This document shows, in pieces, positions 13,223 through 25,178 of a DNA stretch of 64,000 nt (positions are counted from its first letter, which is position 1; each line of letters begins with the position of its first letter). Under the pieces are notes generated by a model, which was not told where the DNA came from, ran no database searches, and was given only the letters and a program-made list of their open reading frames with translations. The translations under genes were made by a program, and so were the position numbers. Source of the DNA: Phoebastria nigripes (taxonomy: Eukaryota; Chordata; Aves; Procellariiformes; Diomedeidae); the NCBI GenBank assembly GCA_035582835.1, contig JAYKAV010000112.1, positions 2,239,304 through 2,303,303 of the forward strand. The letters are read 5' to 3'.

Positions 13223-15681
13223 TCATACTTCAGAGCGAACTTATTTGGGCTTATAAATACACAATAAATATAGGGGACTGGTAGAGGCTGTACAAATATC
13301 TAGAGGACCCAAGAGGAATCTTGTTACTGCAGTGTAATCAAAAAGGAGGGAAAAGCAGGCATTAGTGGTGAAAGCACCTCAGAACACAAGCTGATAAAGC
13401 TTTCTTCAACATGTGCAATTCATAGACTTCCCTAATATAGTGATACATTTGAGAAACAGAGGATGCAAANATGCAATACAAATTATCCTACTACTTTTTT
13501 CTACCCTTTCAGCGAATAATATCCGTAAAATCAGTATTATTCATGCTTGTTCTGTCTCTCCCATAATGCTCTTGCCTCAAGTCTGGTAAGTCTGATTTGA
13601 TGTCAGCTTGACTTTCTTTTTTATAAAGAAGGCAGGCAGCTTAGAAACCAAGTGCTAGAAAGTATAGGAAAAATAAATGAATACGATAAACTACCACATT
13701 TATACAAGACTTCTATTGCATTAAAAATGGAATTCAGTCTTTTCAGTTCTGGCTGACCATTATAAGAAGTATCATTTGAAAAACTTACTGTCAGCTAAGT
13801 AACTCGGAGGCACGGGAAGTTCTGTCTTGTAACTTTCTATTCCTTGATTTGGCTTTTTATCTTATTTTAATTTAACTTCTAATACTCATGATCACACTCT
13901 ACTTTCAATTTCCCTGGATAGTTTGAGTGCACTAGAGTGTAGTCCCTTCTAGTTGGCTTTTCCCTTACCAGCATTATTTTGCTCCAGCCTCTGAAATAGA
14001 AAATAACTGAAAGTATTAAACTTTTCCTGGCAGAGTATAAATAACTGCAAAGATCATTGGTACAGCCTGAAATGCAGGGGAAATAACTTCTATGGTTTTT
14101 TTCTATGATTTTTTAGGCATTTTTAAAAAATGCTAAAATAGAAATTTATCACTTTCCTAACACCACTTGCTCATATTAGGAACACCATGGGGAAAGGTAG
14201 CGGACAGCAGTTCTGTCTGTTTGTACCTAGCAAGTGTGTGTAACTCCTTATTCTAGTCCTGTTGTGTTCTGGGGAAAGTATTTCAGGAGCTGGGGAAAAG
14301 GGTAGGTAATCACAGGAAGGCTGGAGAGACTGGTCAGACTGCAGGATGTGTGTTATAGAATATCCTTTGCACTTAAATTAGAGGGCTGAGGTAACTGACT
14401 GCTTGTTAGAGATGCTCAGGGAACGGTTTTGTTCTCTAAAAATTACTGGTGAAAGAAAATGTTTTCTTTCACATTAGCAGGTTGAGATAAAGAGAGAAGC
14501 TTGGAGTTTAGCTCAGCTTATGAACTAATCTAAACATTACTATTGCCTTGTCGTCACTGAAATTTTGTATCACATTAGTTATTGCTTCTTAATGAACAAA
14601 AGGCAAACAGATCTTTTCTTTGAGGTAAGCAAACCAGCTACCAAAAGGCAACTCTTAAGACTTAATGCTCTTCATGCTCCAAATGAGTACTGCAGCTCTG
14701 AGCCTGGTCTAGAGTGAGATTTTTTTCTTCCTGCTACTAATGTCACATTTCAGAAACCTCTCATATACGAACTTTTTTGATGGGTAAGGTGACTTTCACA
14801 ATGAAAGAAAAAGATAGCATATTATCTTCCATATGTAAAGCTCACACAGGGAATGCAATTGGCAAAACTTTCACTTTGGAAGAATACACTGTTACAAACT
14901 TGCTGTCTGTTTAAGGCAACCTCCATTCCATATGAAGATAAGCACAAAACAATGTAGGGTAATAAAGGTAGCTTTTATTTTCCAGGACTCCATTGTGGAC
15001 TAAGCTGTCCATTAAGGAAGGTGAGAGGGAAGGTTTTTTTAAAGTAAACTGACTTTGAAGGAAATATGTTTTGTCATGTGCTGTTTAATTTACCTGTGGT
15101 TTGCTTCATTGTTTTCTTTTTAAACGTAACAAATTTTAAATCAATCAAAAATAGAGCAATGGCAAAAACTTGGTGTATTAAGAGAACCTAAGTAAGACTG
15201 AGATTTTTCTAGCTGTAATTATCATCATTCTACTCTGTGACCTGTTGGTTTGCCTATCATTTCTGTTCTCATTTTATTAATAAAGAGGAAGTAAAATTTC
15301 AGGGGCAGAACTTAGTCCTACTAAATGTCAGGACTTAAGCCAGTGTCACATGGGGGAAAAAAATCACTCTTGCAAGGCAGTAAGCCTTACTGCACTTAGA
15401 AAATGTTGCATATCCATTGAANGGGTCTTCACTTCAAAGGACTTTGAAACAAACTCCAGAGTACCTGCCTATGGAAGAGATTTTAAGACCTTCATAGTTC
15501 AGAATGGGTTTACTTGTTATCTGGGACTGGTGCCTTTTATACCATGCAACAGACCCACGATTCTCAACCCTATAATTGTAGCTGGCAAAAAATGGGTGGG
15601 AATGATGCTTTGTCTCTGAAAACCACTTTTCTTTTTGATCTAATCAGTACACNGGTATAAGCTGTTCAGTGTGAGGTGCTT

Positions 15682-15711
15682 TCTTTTCTTTCTTTTTCTT
15701 TTTTTTTTTCC
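15682..15711. repeat. Polypyrimidine tract
   Basis: T-rich run with interspersed C (TTTCTTTC followed by long T-runs), about 30 bases. It is low-complexity sequence in GABRG3 intron 2. Confidence 0.7.
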
Positions 15712-18700
15712 CATTCCAAAAGGCATGTACATTCTGTGGTATAATGGAAAACTGCCAGATGCCACCATTAAAATGAAAACCCTCACAAGCTGTGATATTT
15801 ATGGAGACAAGAACTCTGCCAAGTGTGTGGCCACGNGGGATGCAGTCAGACATTCCCCTGCTGGTAGAACACTGCTTGGTTTCCAAAGACCAAAGGCCCC
15901 TTTTAGCTAGACAGGTCCTGTTAAGGTGTCAGGTTGCTGATAGCCTTCACAGGGTAACTATTTTGCCTAATACTTAGGTTGTTCAATCCACTCTTTCAAA
16001 ATCCTGGCTTGGAAACTTGCAGGTGATGCCTGTACTGCTGAGTGTAGATTGAGCGTGTGATCTGACCAACAGTCATTCACATGAAAGCCTAGGCCAAGTA
16101 AAGGCCAGTGTAAGAAAAAAAAGAAAGGAAAGAGCAAGTCCTAGCCTCGCATCTTAGCACTGACCTACATGCTCTTTACAGTGGTTTAGATGGGCTGGGG
16201 AGGAGAGGAGGAAGGAGGGTGGCTGAGTGTCTGTTCACTGGAGTTCATTCACTGATGGATATACTCCTGACCTGGAGGTGATGTGATTACTGAAGTACTC
16301 AGTACCCATAGTATGGCAAGTGGGCACTAAGAATATGCCTGTACAGTGCCAGGTAATACCTGAGCTAGCNGAAACATCAGCTGCCCTGGGAAGGATGAAA
16401 GACCACAGAAAAGTCACTGCCTGGGCCAGCATGCACTTCAATACCTTCTATTTGCCACAGTCTTCTCCTTCTCCCCATGGCCTTTGGCTTGCAAAAGCAT
16501 GTTCCCAAGTAATCTAAAAATTGCAATCCTAACCTTTGAAAGTGCAAAGAAGTCAGTATTTTCCTCGGCTTTTCTGACTGCATTCAGAGAGAAGATCAGG
16601 AGCATTGCTAAAGTTATCCACTGCTAGAAATAGTGGCTTTGCAACAAAGGACTGGAAAACTGAGCGAAGAGTGATGTGGCATGAAACGGTGAGTGTCCCC
16701 TGTCCTGTGGGACAGCCAATTTGCTTACAGGCAGCACTGCACAAACGTAGAGGCCCTAATAAGTAGCTGTCTGCATGTTAGTCCTGGATTTAACCCTCAA
16801 CGCCTTTTATTGGCTGCACTTCTGCTTGATTCTGAGAATTACTTCTCTCTTCCTCCACTGGTTTATTCCATGCTTTCTATAAATTTCAAAACATTCATTT
16901 TCTTATTGTATGCTCTATGTTACCTGGTCCACTACTTTTTCTCCTGTGCTTTAACTAATACGTATTATGCTTTAACTGATTTGTATTAATACTGGGACCT
17001 TCAGGGCAGGAACACAGTTCAGTTGGCAGGACAAGTCAACCATCTAGTTTGGAAGATAACGTTCTCCCAGATGGAAAGGAAGATGTGCCTGTGTGTGAGG
17101 AACCAGCCGGCAGTTCAGGGAAGTTAGATATAATGACTGATTGTCTAACATTCCCCTCGTGTCCTCCTTGACAAATGCAGCAGCTCCTCAGCTTCAAAAG
17201 GGCAATGTTATTTATCTGCATCAAAGGTAGGAGAGGAGGGAAGAAGGACCAGAGGAGGAAGCAGAGGTGAACTAACTTCTCTAGTGTCTGAACAACACTC
17301 AGCTCAAGTACTGAAATAGCCAGATTCCTATCAAAGAGAAAAATGGCCTAGGACTGAGATGCTTGACAGAAATAGATAGATGTAGTTGANAACTGTAAAA
17401 TCTCTGTTTGGTACAATATATGAGGAGCTGTGTAATTTAACTCCTTTCTCTAAAACAGGATTTATGAAAGTTTGTGGAGAGACAAAAGGAATTATTTTGG
17501 TAACAATGATTTTCCAGTGCTGTAAGATATGTCTGACCTCTACTGATTTTATGGCAACTGACATGAGGACTTTGAATTATTACTTTGTCCCACATGGGCA
17601 TAATATAATTTACTCTGCCTGAAGTCAGTGATCTGAGGAGGCAGTGTACAAAGTAAAATAAAAAATTTGTCTGAGAATGTCTTCCAGATGTTGATATGGG
17701 TGGGGAACTGCATTAAAGCACTTCTCCATCAGAGACTAAAGATCAGCTAAACCCAGTATGACAAACTAAGGAGAGAGAGAGGGAGATAAATGTCACTCTG
17801 TGTTAAAAACAGACACATCTATCAAATACGATCTTTGTAAATACTATGGAAAATCAAAGTAATAGCTATGGAAAAAAAAAACCACTTTCTTTTCACTTAT
17901 AATCAGTGGTAGGAATTCTCCCTCTAATCTCTGAAAAAATTTAGGAAAAGCAAATTATATTAAGTGGTTGTTTTGAGCTTTCCCCATTCCCAGTTCATTC
18001 TGAAGTATATGCAAGGGGCACTAAATGTAAATGACAAACTGTCTCTGATTTCTGTCATACAAACTTGCTGTGAACAAACTGAACTGGAGTTATGCTATAG
18101 TCATTCTGATCTAAGGATGCAAACAAGGCAAACCACAAAGGGTAAAAAAATACCAGTTTGAAACGCACAACCTCATTATACAAATTAAAAAAAAAAAAAA
18201 AAAGGAAAAGAAAATATCTCAGAATGGTTATATGCACGTACCTACTGGCTCTTATCTAAATTTTATACCTATATGTAGTAGTACTGTCCACAAGACAATT
18301 CCATTCTATCAGATTTCTTTTGGAGATAAGATGTCTGCTGGTCTGGGGAAGAAAATCTCTAGAGTTGCCCTATACACAGGCAAATCCTAGTGCCACCTTC
18401 TCACCATTAAGGAACATAACTTTCGTGATCACATTTTGAAGGGAGTAGACGCACATTCTTCTCTTGCTGTGTCCAACTTTTTGTTTTTAATATGCTGGGT
18501 TTTTGATCGCTCCTCAGAGCGTGAGTTTTAGATATGCATGGATTGGATGACAAAAGAGATAAGTATGTTCCTAATTCTGCCAAAGACATGCTGAATCCTT
18601 TAGAGCTAGCCCTTCCACATCTCTACTCAAACTCTGTACAAGCAAACCAGAGTTTAGCACCTTAAGTTACCACCGCATCTTCCCGTGAGAACTAGTATTT

Positions 18701-18847
18701 TTTAAATATTGACTTGGAAATGAACTTCAGCCAAAAAAACTTAATCTCCACTTTCCCAGACATTTGTGCACGCTAACCAAATATAACATAATGTCTTTTC
18801 TGCACCCACAGATGCTTTTCCTCACTTGTGCAGAAAGGAGTACTTAC

Positions 18848-18996
18848 TTCCAATATCTGGCCGTAGCTTTTTGTCATACTCTCTCAACAGCTTGTTTAGT
18901 ATGAGAGTCACATCTGTGTCTTGTGTTTTTGGAGCTAATACCCATTTTTGGTTAGTTGTTCCGTCTTCATATTCATCCTCTTCAACCTTTCTAGAA
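18848..18996 (-). CDS. GABRG3: GABRG3 coding exon 2: N-terminal extracellular segment
   Basis: A 149 nt minus-strand exon with acceptor TTATTGCAG at its upstream side and donor GTAAGT at 18842-18847. It encodes SRKVEEDEYED, then a short variable stretch (GTTNQKW), then VLAPKTQDTDVTLILNKLL, REYDKKLRPDIG and the first base of the next Ile codon. This is the mature N-terminus plus the first alpha-helix of the Cys-loop receptor ligand-binding domain. The LRPDIG motif is shared by GABA-A subunits, and the acidic VEEDEYED leader together with NKLLREYDKKLRP is characteristic of gamma-3 rather than gamma-1 or gamma-2. The split codons at both ends agree with exons 1 and 3. Confidence 0.96.
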
Positions 18997-21900
18997 CTGC
19001 AATAACAAATCAAACAAATAGATGTTATTTTACGTATCTAAAATCTGAATTTACATTCTGAGTAAATCTCCACACTCATTTGAAGAAGTTTTAGATATCT
19101 CCCTTGGCTTTGCATCTACCCAGTCTTAGGCTGTTTTTGCAACAGGGTGTTCCCATTAACAGTTGTTGAGTATCTGTAGATGGGTCATCATTGAGAATTG
19201 TTTAGAAATTGTCTTCCGCCAGTCTCTCAAAATATTATACTCTGGGAGTTAATGCAGCTATCAGAGTAGTATTTTATATCCTGTATTTTAACCAACCTAT
19301 TCCAACTAGTTAGTTTACAATATACTCTTACAAAGAGCGAACATCTGCAGTATTATTTTATTAATACATCAAGACAACTGATTCATCTCTTGCACAAAGG
19401 CTAATAAGAGTATTAAAAATTCAGATCTTTTAATACTTCCTGATCATTTTATCCTATTAATAAATTATTATATTCTCAGTGACTGAATTTCAGAGTTTAA
19501 TGTATTACAAGGCTCAGAATTAAGAGCTTGCTCCTTGAATTTAAGATGGATTATCACAAGCACGCAAATACATTCCATAAATTAATCTGAATTTCCCTGC
19601 AGTTTTAATGACATTTTTTAAAAAACAGTACTACACCAAGAGTTGCGACTTCTTTCCTTCATAGGTGGATTATTTTTATTTTAAGAGTATGCTAATACAA
19701 ATGTGGTGAAACTACAGTTTGCCCAGATATCACAGCTAGAGCTATTTTCACACAAGACTAATTTCATTTGTGCGGCTTTTTGTGCACAAACACTAAAATG
19801 TTGATTTGAAGATGTATCTTTTGGTATCTTAGAAACCAAATCTGTTTGATGTCTCTCGCTGGAGAAAATCTATGACAGTTAAACTGAGATGAAGTTATCA
19901 GGAGAAAAGATAACCGCAGTGGTGGAACCTACAGCAGTAATCATGTGTTGCTTCGACCTGCAATTGCCCTGGTGATACCATATCATTTCGCAACCTTTTT
20001 ACACAAATGTCAATAATTATGCAAGGGGCAAAGCAATGGAGAATCAGGGGCACCAGCCTTGTTTATTCATGGGATGTGCTACACGCATCAGAGCAACCTC
20101 CTTTCTCTCTCTCCCTCTCCTCTCCATAATGACACTAGTGTCTTTTAAAATATCTCAGATGTCCAGAAGACTTGATAGACGCGCTATAGTAACAGAAAAA
20201 AAAAGAATACAAGTATAAAAATTTAATCACAGAGCATCATCAACCCTCAACATTGCTTGTAGACCACCATTCAAGCATTTAATGAAACTTTTAATTGAAA
20301 CTGCTCTACCGCCAATACACCCCTAAGGATTAGCCAAGAATCACATAACATGACCTCACAAACTGCAAGTGCTCTTGGTACGATTTCTATATAAAAATAA
20401 TTTTGAAACCTAGCCCCTGAGAACTTTCTACAGAGAGAGCTCATATAACTAAGTTGCACAAGTAGAGAAAACTTAGGGGAAATTTTGAATAGATGAGGAT
20501 TCCTTCTCTGTTAGTGAGTTGTGTTTTTTAAAAACTTGATCTTTTTTGTATAATTCACCCAATGAGTATTAAAAAACTCCAAGAGGATTTTTTTAGGGGT
20601 TTTTCTCCCTCAGGTTCATGACAAGCCCTGTGTTTTAATACTGCAGCTACAGAACCATTCTCAAAGGAGGCACTGTCTCCAAACATACATGGTTGATATT
20701 TCAGAGCTGAAACGCTGCAGTGGTGCTGAATTGCCGATAGGAAAGGAGAACAAATCATACATCGTCTTCTGCTGCACCCACCACAACTTTACTGGAGACA
20801 TTCAGACTGCATGTGGAAATGAGAACTGAGTTCAGGTAGGATCAAGATTCCCATTTCAGGGAGCTGCTGCTTTAAAACCAGTCACTAGTAAGAGTCTAAG
20901 CTCTGACAGACCTTTTAAATCCCCTCACTCTAGCAGCTTGCTTCCTAGAAAGTTCCTCCAGATGAGGTAAATTCCTACCTACCTTCTAGATTAGATTGGG
21001 GGTGTGAGAGGTTTCACAGTGAATCAGACTAATACACTAGATACATATTTTGCAAGGTGTTTTGTTTTCCTCCTTAAGAGTTTGTTATTTCACTTCCCTG
21101 GCTTGCCTCTACACAATTAGTCTCCTTGAAGGCACTTGAGGTTGCATTTTCACCTGTGCCTTCCTGGTGACTGCCAAATTCCCAGCATATTCCTGCTATC
21201 CACAGAAACAAGTGCGGATGATGGCAGGCTATTCTCAAATTGGGGAGGAAGAAGGGCTGCACACCTTCCCCAAACTCCTCAGGGGCCACTAGTTTTGATC
21301 CTGTGAGGAGTCAGTGCATAAACCGCAAAGGACGAAGGCTGGAAAACCCTGAGAGGTTGTGGGTAAAGGGTTTTTATCCTGCAACACATGTGCCCAGGAC
21401 TTGCTCTGCGGGCTGGCATGAAGCAGCCTCTAGTTCCTGTGGGGATCTGGGAGAGACATGCCACCCGGGTGTGGGGCAGGCTACCGAGAAGGAGAACATG
21501 GTTAATAAATCGGGAAGGGAAGGGAAGGAGAAGGGGGAAGGGGAAGGCCTCTTAGCACGCCTGCAGCCCGGTTTGTGGCAGATCCTGCGGGAGACGCTGA
21601 GGTGACACCTTTGCCTGGGTTANGCGGCGGGGGCCCTTCCTAGTGCCCTGGACAACCACCGGGGCCGAAGGCGAGCCTGGTCCAAAAGGTCACGGCTGCA
21701 GCTGCCGGCTGTCCCCCTCCGGCCCCTCACCGCCCGCCGTTACCGCAGCACCGCCGGGGAGACCCTTCCCGCCCGAGGCAGGTGCCGGGGGCTCCCCGGC
21801 CCGGCCCGGTCCGCCACACGCGCCCCTCCCGGCTCCCCTCCGCGGCGGTTAACGCCCGCCGGGCCGAGGGCGAGGCGGTTAACGGTAGCCGCCGCCGGCC

Positions 21901-22437
21901 CCCCCCAGGCATCAGGGCACCCCCCGGCACCCCCAGCTGGTCCCGGCCGCTGAGGCTCACGCTTCCCGCGGCTGCCCTCTCCCTCCTCACGCCGACCCCG
22001 TCCGCGGGGCCCCCGGGGGTGGGGCGCGGAGAGAAGCCGTGGCTGCCGGCCGCCCTGCGCCGTGAGGGGAGCCCGGGCAGCTCCAGGCGCCGTCCCGCTG
22101 GCTGCCGGGCCCTGGCAGCCACCGGAGCGGGAAAACTTTCTGCCGGGCCGAGTCGGGACAGAGCCCTCTCGGGCGACCTGCGGCTTCACGCGGGGCCGGG
22201 AGAGACAGCGGGGGCTGCAGCTGGCTGGGGAGCCAGGCGGGTCCCGGGGAGGGAGCGGGGGAAGCCGCGTTTGGGAACAAAGCCCCGGCACGGCGCGGAG
22301 GAGGGGGGGAAGAGCCCGCTGTCCTTCCCGGGCGCCGAGTATTTTGCAAACTCCGGCGAGCGGGACTCCCGCCCGCAAGCCCCGGTGCGAGGAGAGAGAA
22401 GAGGGAGTGGGAGGAGGCGAGGGGAGTGCAGACTTAC
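18997..22437 (-). other. GABRG3: GABRG3 intron 1
   Basis: Intron of 3.4 kb between signal-peptide and second coding exons, with donor GTAAGT and acceptor TTGCAG. The left two thirds are AT-rich and unique-looking. The right third merges into the promoter CpG island. A purine-rich stretch sits at 21510-21553 and a CT-rich tract at 20101-20126. No further exon or repeat family was recognised. Confidence 0.85.
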
Positions 22438-22490
22438 CAGGCGTGAAACACTGAGAGGAGGAAGAAAACCGGCAGGAGCTTAGCGGACAT
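22438..22490 (-). CDS. GABRG3: GABRG3 coding exon 1: start codon and signal peptide
   Basis: Read on the minus strand, ATG is at 22488-22490 and is followed by 17 codons starting M-S-A-K-L-L-P-V-F-F-L-L-S-V-F-H-A, then two bases (TG) before a consensus donor GTAAGT at 22432-22437. The peptide is a short hydrophobic signal sequence of the same length and layout as the human gamma-3 start, which also ends in H-A before the conserved SRKVEED stretch. The split codon TG|T gives Cys at the junction, where I recall Arg in human. Only one other ATG is present between the TATA-like element and this start, and it is followed at once by a stop. The -3 base is A. The exon sits inside a CpG island. Recognition rests on the junction with exon 2 and on length. 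Confidence 0.9.
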
Positions 22491-22551
22491 GATCTGGGCA
22501 GCGCTGGGCAGGTGAGAGGTGCGGCAGGATGAAGGAAATGTTGCAGGATGT

Positions 22552-22557
22552 TCACAT
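22552..22557 (-). promoter_or_regulatory. Minimal start-stop upstream ORF (ATG-TGA) in GABRG3 leader
   Basis: The only ATG between the TATA-like box and the GABRG3 start is immediately followed by TGA (minus strand, TTTCATGTGAAC). If transcription begins near 22590, this lies in the 5' leader, 61 nt ahead of the main ATG. The context is weak (T at -3). Start-stop elements are known to stall initiating ribosomes, but an effect here is inference. Confidence 0.4.
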
Positions 22558-22616
22558 GAAAGGGAGAATGAGGCAATGAGGTGAAGCTCTTAGCCTCTCT
22601 TCCTCTGTATTCTCAG

Positions 22617-22623
22617 CTTTATA
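22617..22623 (-). promoter_or_regulatory. GABRG3: TATA-like box of GABRG3
   Basis: On the minus strand the sequence reads GGGTATAAAGC, a good TATA match 127 nt upstream of the GABRG3 start codon. Transcription would start near 22590 and give a leader of about 100 nt. It lies at the border of a CpG island and about 75 bases from an assembly gap, so further upstream promoter sequence is missing. The start site itself is inferred, not seen. Confidence 0.5.
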
Positions 22624-22699
22624 CCCTGAAGAAAATACCCCCTTTCACACCGCTCCAGGAAGGGAGGGGGAGGCGAAAAGAAAAAAAAAAAAAAAAAAA

Positions 22700-23054
22700 N
22701 NNNNNNNNNNNNNNNNNNNNNNNNNNNNNNNNNNNNNNNNNNNNNNNNNNNNNNNNNNNNNNNNNNNNNNNNNNNNNNNNNNNNNNNNNNNNNNNNNNNN
22801 NNNNNNNNNNNNNNNNNNNNNNNNNNNNNNNNNNNNNNNNNNNNNNNNNNNNNNNNNNNNNNNNNNNNNNNNNNNNNNNNNNNNNNNNNNNNNNNNNNNN
22901 NNNNNNNNNNNNNNNNNNNNNNNNNNNNNNNNNNNNNNNNNNNNNNNNNNNNNNNNNNNNNNNNNNNNNNNNNNNNNNNNNNNNNNNNNNNNNNNNNNNN
23001 NNNNNNNNNNNNNNNNNNNNNNNNNNNNNNNNNNNNNNNNNNNNNNNNNNNNNN
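22700..23054. other. Assembly gap (355 Ns)
   Basis: A run of Ns directly follows an A-run of about 19 bases (22681-22699) and is followed by very GC-rich sequence. The gap removes part of the GABRG3 upstream promoter. Its true length is unknown. Confidence 0.99.
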
Positions 23055-24583
23055 CTGGGGCGGGGGGGAAGGGGAGCACCTCGCCCCCGCCCCGCGGAGC
23101 GCCTGGCCCGCGGCCAGCCCCGCAGCGCGGCACCGGAGCGCTGCCGNGGGCCGCCCCGGATCGGGGAGCACCTCGTCCACGCTCCCTGCCCAACAGGTAC
23201 CCGCCTCGCCGGCAAGGCGGGGAGAGCTGGGAAGTGAACACACACGCACACGGGAGAGGGGGAGCAGCAAACTCGCCAGCCGCAGTCAGAGGCCAGCCGG
23301 CAGCGGGGATTTCTCCCCGCCACCACCAGCCCGATGCCCCCGAGGGGGCGGCTCCGAGGGGGCTGCGGCACCCGGCGGCAGCTTCCCCCCGCTGTTTTGG
23401 GGGGGTGCCCCCACCCCCAAACCTCACACTCACTTGCCGAATGGGGCCCCCAGGGCGCTGGAGGTGCTCTCTTCAGACGGAGGGAGATGGGTCGGCGCTG
23501 CTTCTGGTCTCGGGGTGGTCGGAACCACGGGCATCCCGGTGTACATACAGACGCAGATCCATGTAATCGGTGCGGCTACAGAGAGGGACCTGCAGCGCAG
23601 TCTTCCACAGACAGATAGACAAACATACACAACGCAGCGTGTTTGTATATGCCTCTGTATCTAGCTGTATGTATGTAGAAGTTTGCATGCTCTGTACGAA
23701 TGCATGGATACACATATATATGCATAAGCTACGCCTGTAGAATGTATACACAGAGAAGAGAGAGAGATGCGGTAGACCGAGCTACATGGATTTATGTGTA
23801 TATTGGGAATTTTAGAATAAATGAGGATTTTCTGCTGTGAGAACTCGGGAAATGTGACGGCAGCCAAGTGTATTCAGGGCAAAAATAGTTTGGGTCTGGA
23901 CATCATGTGTCTTTCTACTCCACTAAGAACAGCACAGATGTGATTTTTAGCGACTTCAATTCTCTCCACATGTGTGGAGCTTTGCACCAGGCGTCAGGGT
24001 AATAAGAATATTGCCCTTTGCTTTCAGAATCGGAAATGACAAAATTTCGCTTTCATGACGGTAATGTGGAAACAAAAAGCTCTGCTAGAGGTACAACGAG
24101 TGGTCGTTTTACTGTGATCAGAAATCTCGGCAGCATAAATTTTTGCTTCCTTCTCCCTTAGACATAGTGTCCAAGTCTGGGGGAGTCGTTTTTAATTATG
24201 ACACTACATTAAAAAAAAAAAAAAAGTTCTGCTGGAAGATGCAATCTTGCTTTTAGAGCAACTCCTACATGATGCCTAGACGAGCTGGCTGGAGAGAGTT
24301 CTGTTCCCGAAGTTATTTATTGAAGGAACGAGACAGCTTAGGGAAAATCCGCTGTGAGCCAGGCAATTAATTCCCAGTCATTCACTTTAGGTTTTTTTCA
24401 ACCTAAACGTCTCTTTACTAGATTATACAGCAGTCCTTTCGTGTTGACTTTGGCTAATTGCAGTTACTGTGAATTGCTAATAACCACTTGTTACAAGACT
24501 TGTGCTCTTTTCCGTCGCCAGCAGAGAAATGCAGGTGGACTCCAGACCGCCTGCTGCCTTGAGCAAATAACGGCCGGGATATC

Positions 24584-24665
24584 GAAGGGAAGGGAAGGGA
24601 AGGGAAGGGAAGGGAAGGGAAGGGAAAGGAAGGGAAGGGAAGGGAAGGGAAGGGAAGGGAAGGGA
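24584..24665. repeat. (GGGAA)n pentanucleotide microsatellite
   Basis: About 16 near-perfect copies of GGGAA over 82 bases, with one interruption (GGGAAAGGAAGGG). It is a pure homopurine/homopyrimidine tract about 2 kb upstream of the GABRG3 start and 75 bases before the second CpG island. It generates a spurious glycine/lysine/arginine-rich open frame on the plus strand. Confidence 0.97.
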
Positions 24666-24739
24666 CGGCGGGAGCTCGGAGGTTGCCTGGATTTCACCAG
24701 GAATAGCTATGTGGAAGCGCGCCTTCCTTCAGGCGCTGT

Positions 24740-25147
24740 GGGCCGGTTAAGCAGCACGCCGATCCGCTGATGTGAAGTTTGAAGCCACACCGGCGCTGTG
24801 NGGCGTGCGGGAGGCGGGACGGGGCGAGCGGGCTTCTCAGCCACGGGGGAAACTCCCGCCGGTGCCGGTGCCGGGGGGTCCCGGCGGCACCGGGCTCCGC
24901 GCTGCCGCCGGCACCGCTGCACCGCAGCTCGCTGCGGCCAAGAGCGTTTTCAGGCACCCGAAGGTTTTCTGAAGGCCGGTGCTTATGGAAACATAACTTG
25001 GGGCTCCGAGGTCGCGGTACCCACGTCCAGGCTCGCAGTGCCTGCGCGTTTTGAAAGCAAGGACGGGAAAGCGCCCTGCGAAAAAAGAGGGGTTTCGCCA
25101 TAGCTAGCTACCCCCGCGCTGGCCACATATATATAGAAATGTGTGTA

Positions 25148-25178
<31 letters not shown>

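Larger units (their letters stand above)
5576..18847 (-). other. GABRG3: GABRG3 intron 2
   Basis: Intron of 13.3 kb, AT-rich. It contains one CR1 fragment (9444-9606), an alternating ATGT/ACAT-type simple repeat (13160-13222), a CT tract (15682-15711), several A- or T-runs (10444-10459, 11279-11291, 18187-18204) and a short imperfect tandem duplication (10231-10275). No coding segment beyond chance open frames of 60-110 codons was recognised. Confidence 0.85.
1..22590 (-). other. GABRG3: GABRG3 gene, 5' part (gamma-3 subunit of GABA-A receptor)
   Basis: Minus-strand gene whose first three coding exons are in the window (22438-22490, 18848-18996, 5508-5575). Exon lengths of 53, 149 and 68 nt join without a frame break into 90 codons that closely follow the N-terminus of vertebrate gamma-3. 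The introns are about 3.4 kb and 13.3 kb, and the third runs off the left edge. The next exon of the family (about 221 nt, beta-strand core before the Cys-loop) was looked for in 1-5500 on the minus strand and not found, so the ligand-binding core, transmembrane segments and 3' end lie outside. The right boundary is an estimate from a TATA-like box at 22617-22623. Confidence 0.93.
21600..23480. promoter_or_regulatory. CpG island over GABRG3 exon 1, interrupted by assembly gap
   Basis: Sequence is very GC-rich and dense in CpG from about 21620 to 22440 and again from 23055 to 23480, in contrast with the AT-rich introns on the left. It covers the GABRG3 first exon, TATA-like box and the start of intron 1, so it is the likely promoter region. 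The gap of Ns at 22700-23054 falls in the upstream half. Long open frames on both strands here are a by-product of base composition and are not annotated as genes. Confidence 0.75.

Noticed and set aside
21782..22483. Plus-strand open frame of 233 codons across the GABRG3 exon 1 region
   Set aside because: It lies in a CpG island where several frames on both strands are open because stop codons are rare. The peptide is Pro/Arg/Gly-rich with no recognisable domain, and it is antisense to GABRG3 exon 1.
21740..22576. Minus-strand open frame of 278 codons overlapping GABRG3 exon 1
   Set aside because: Same compositional artefact. It does not start with ATG and is out of frame with the GABRG3 start, which is supported by splicing and homology.
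22581..23433. Open frames of 218-262 codons spanning the N gap
   Set aside because: Most of their length is Ns, so they carry no coding evidence.
24354..24770. Open frame containing a Gly-Lys-Glu-Arg repeat
   Set aside because: It is a translation of the (GGGAA)n microsatellite.
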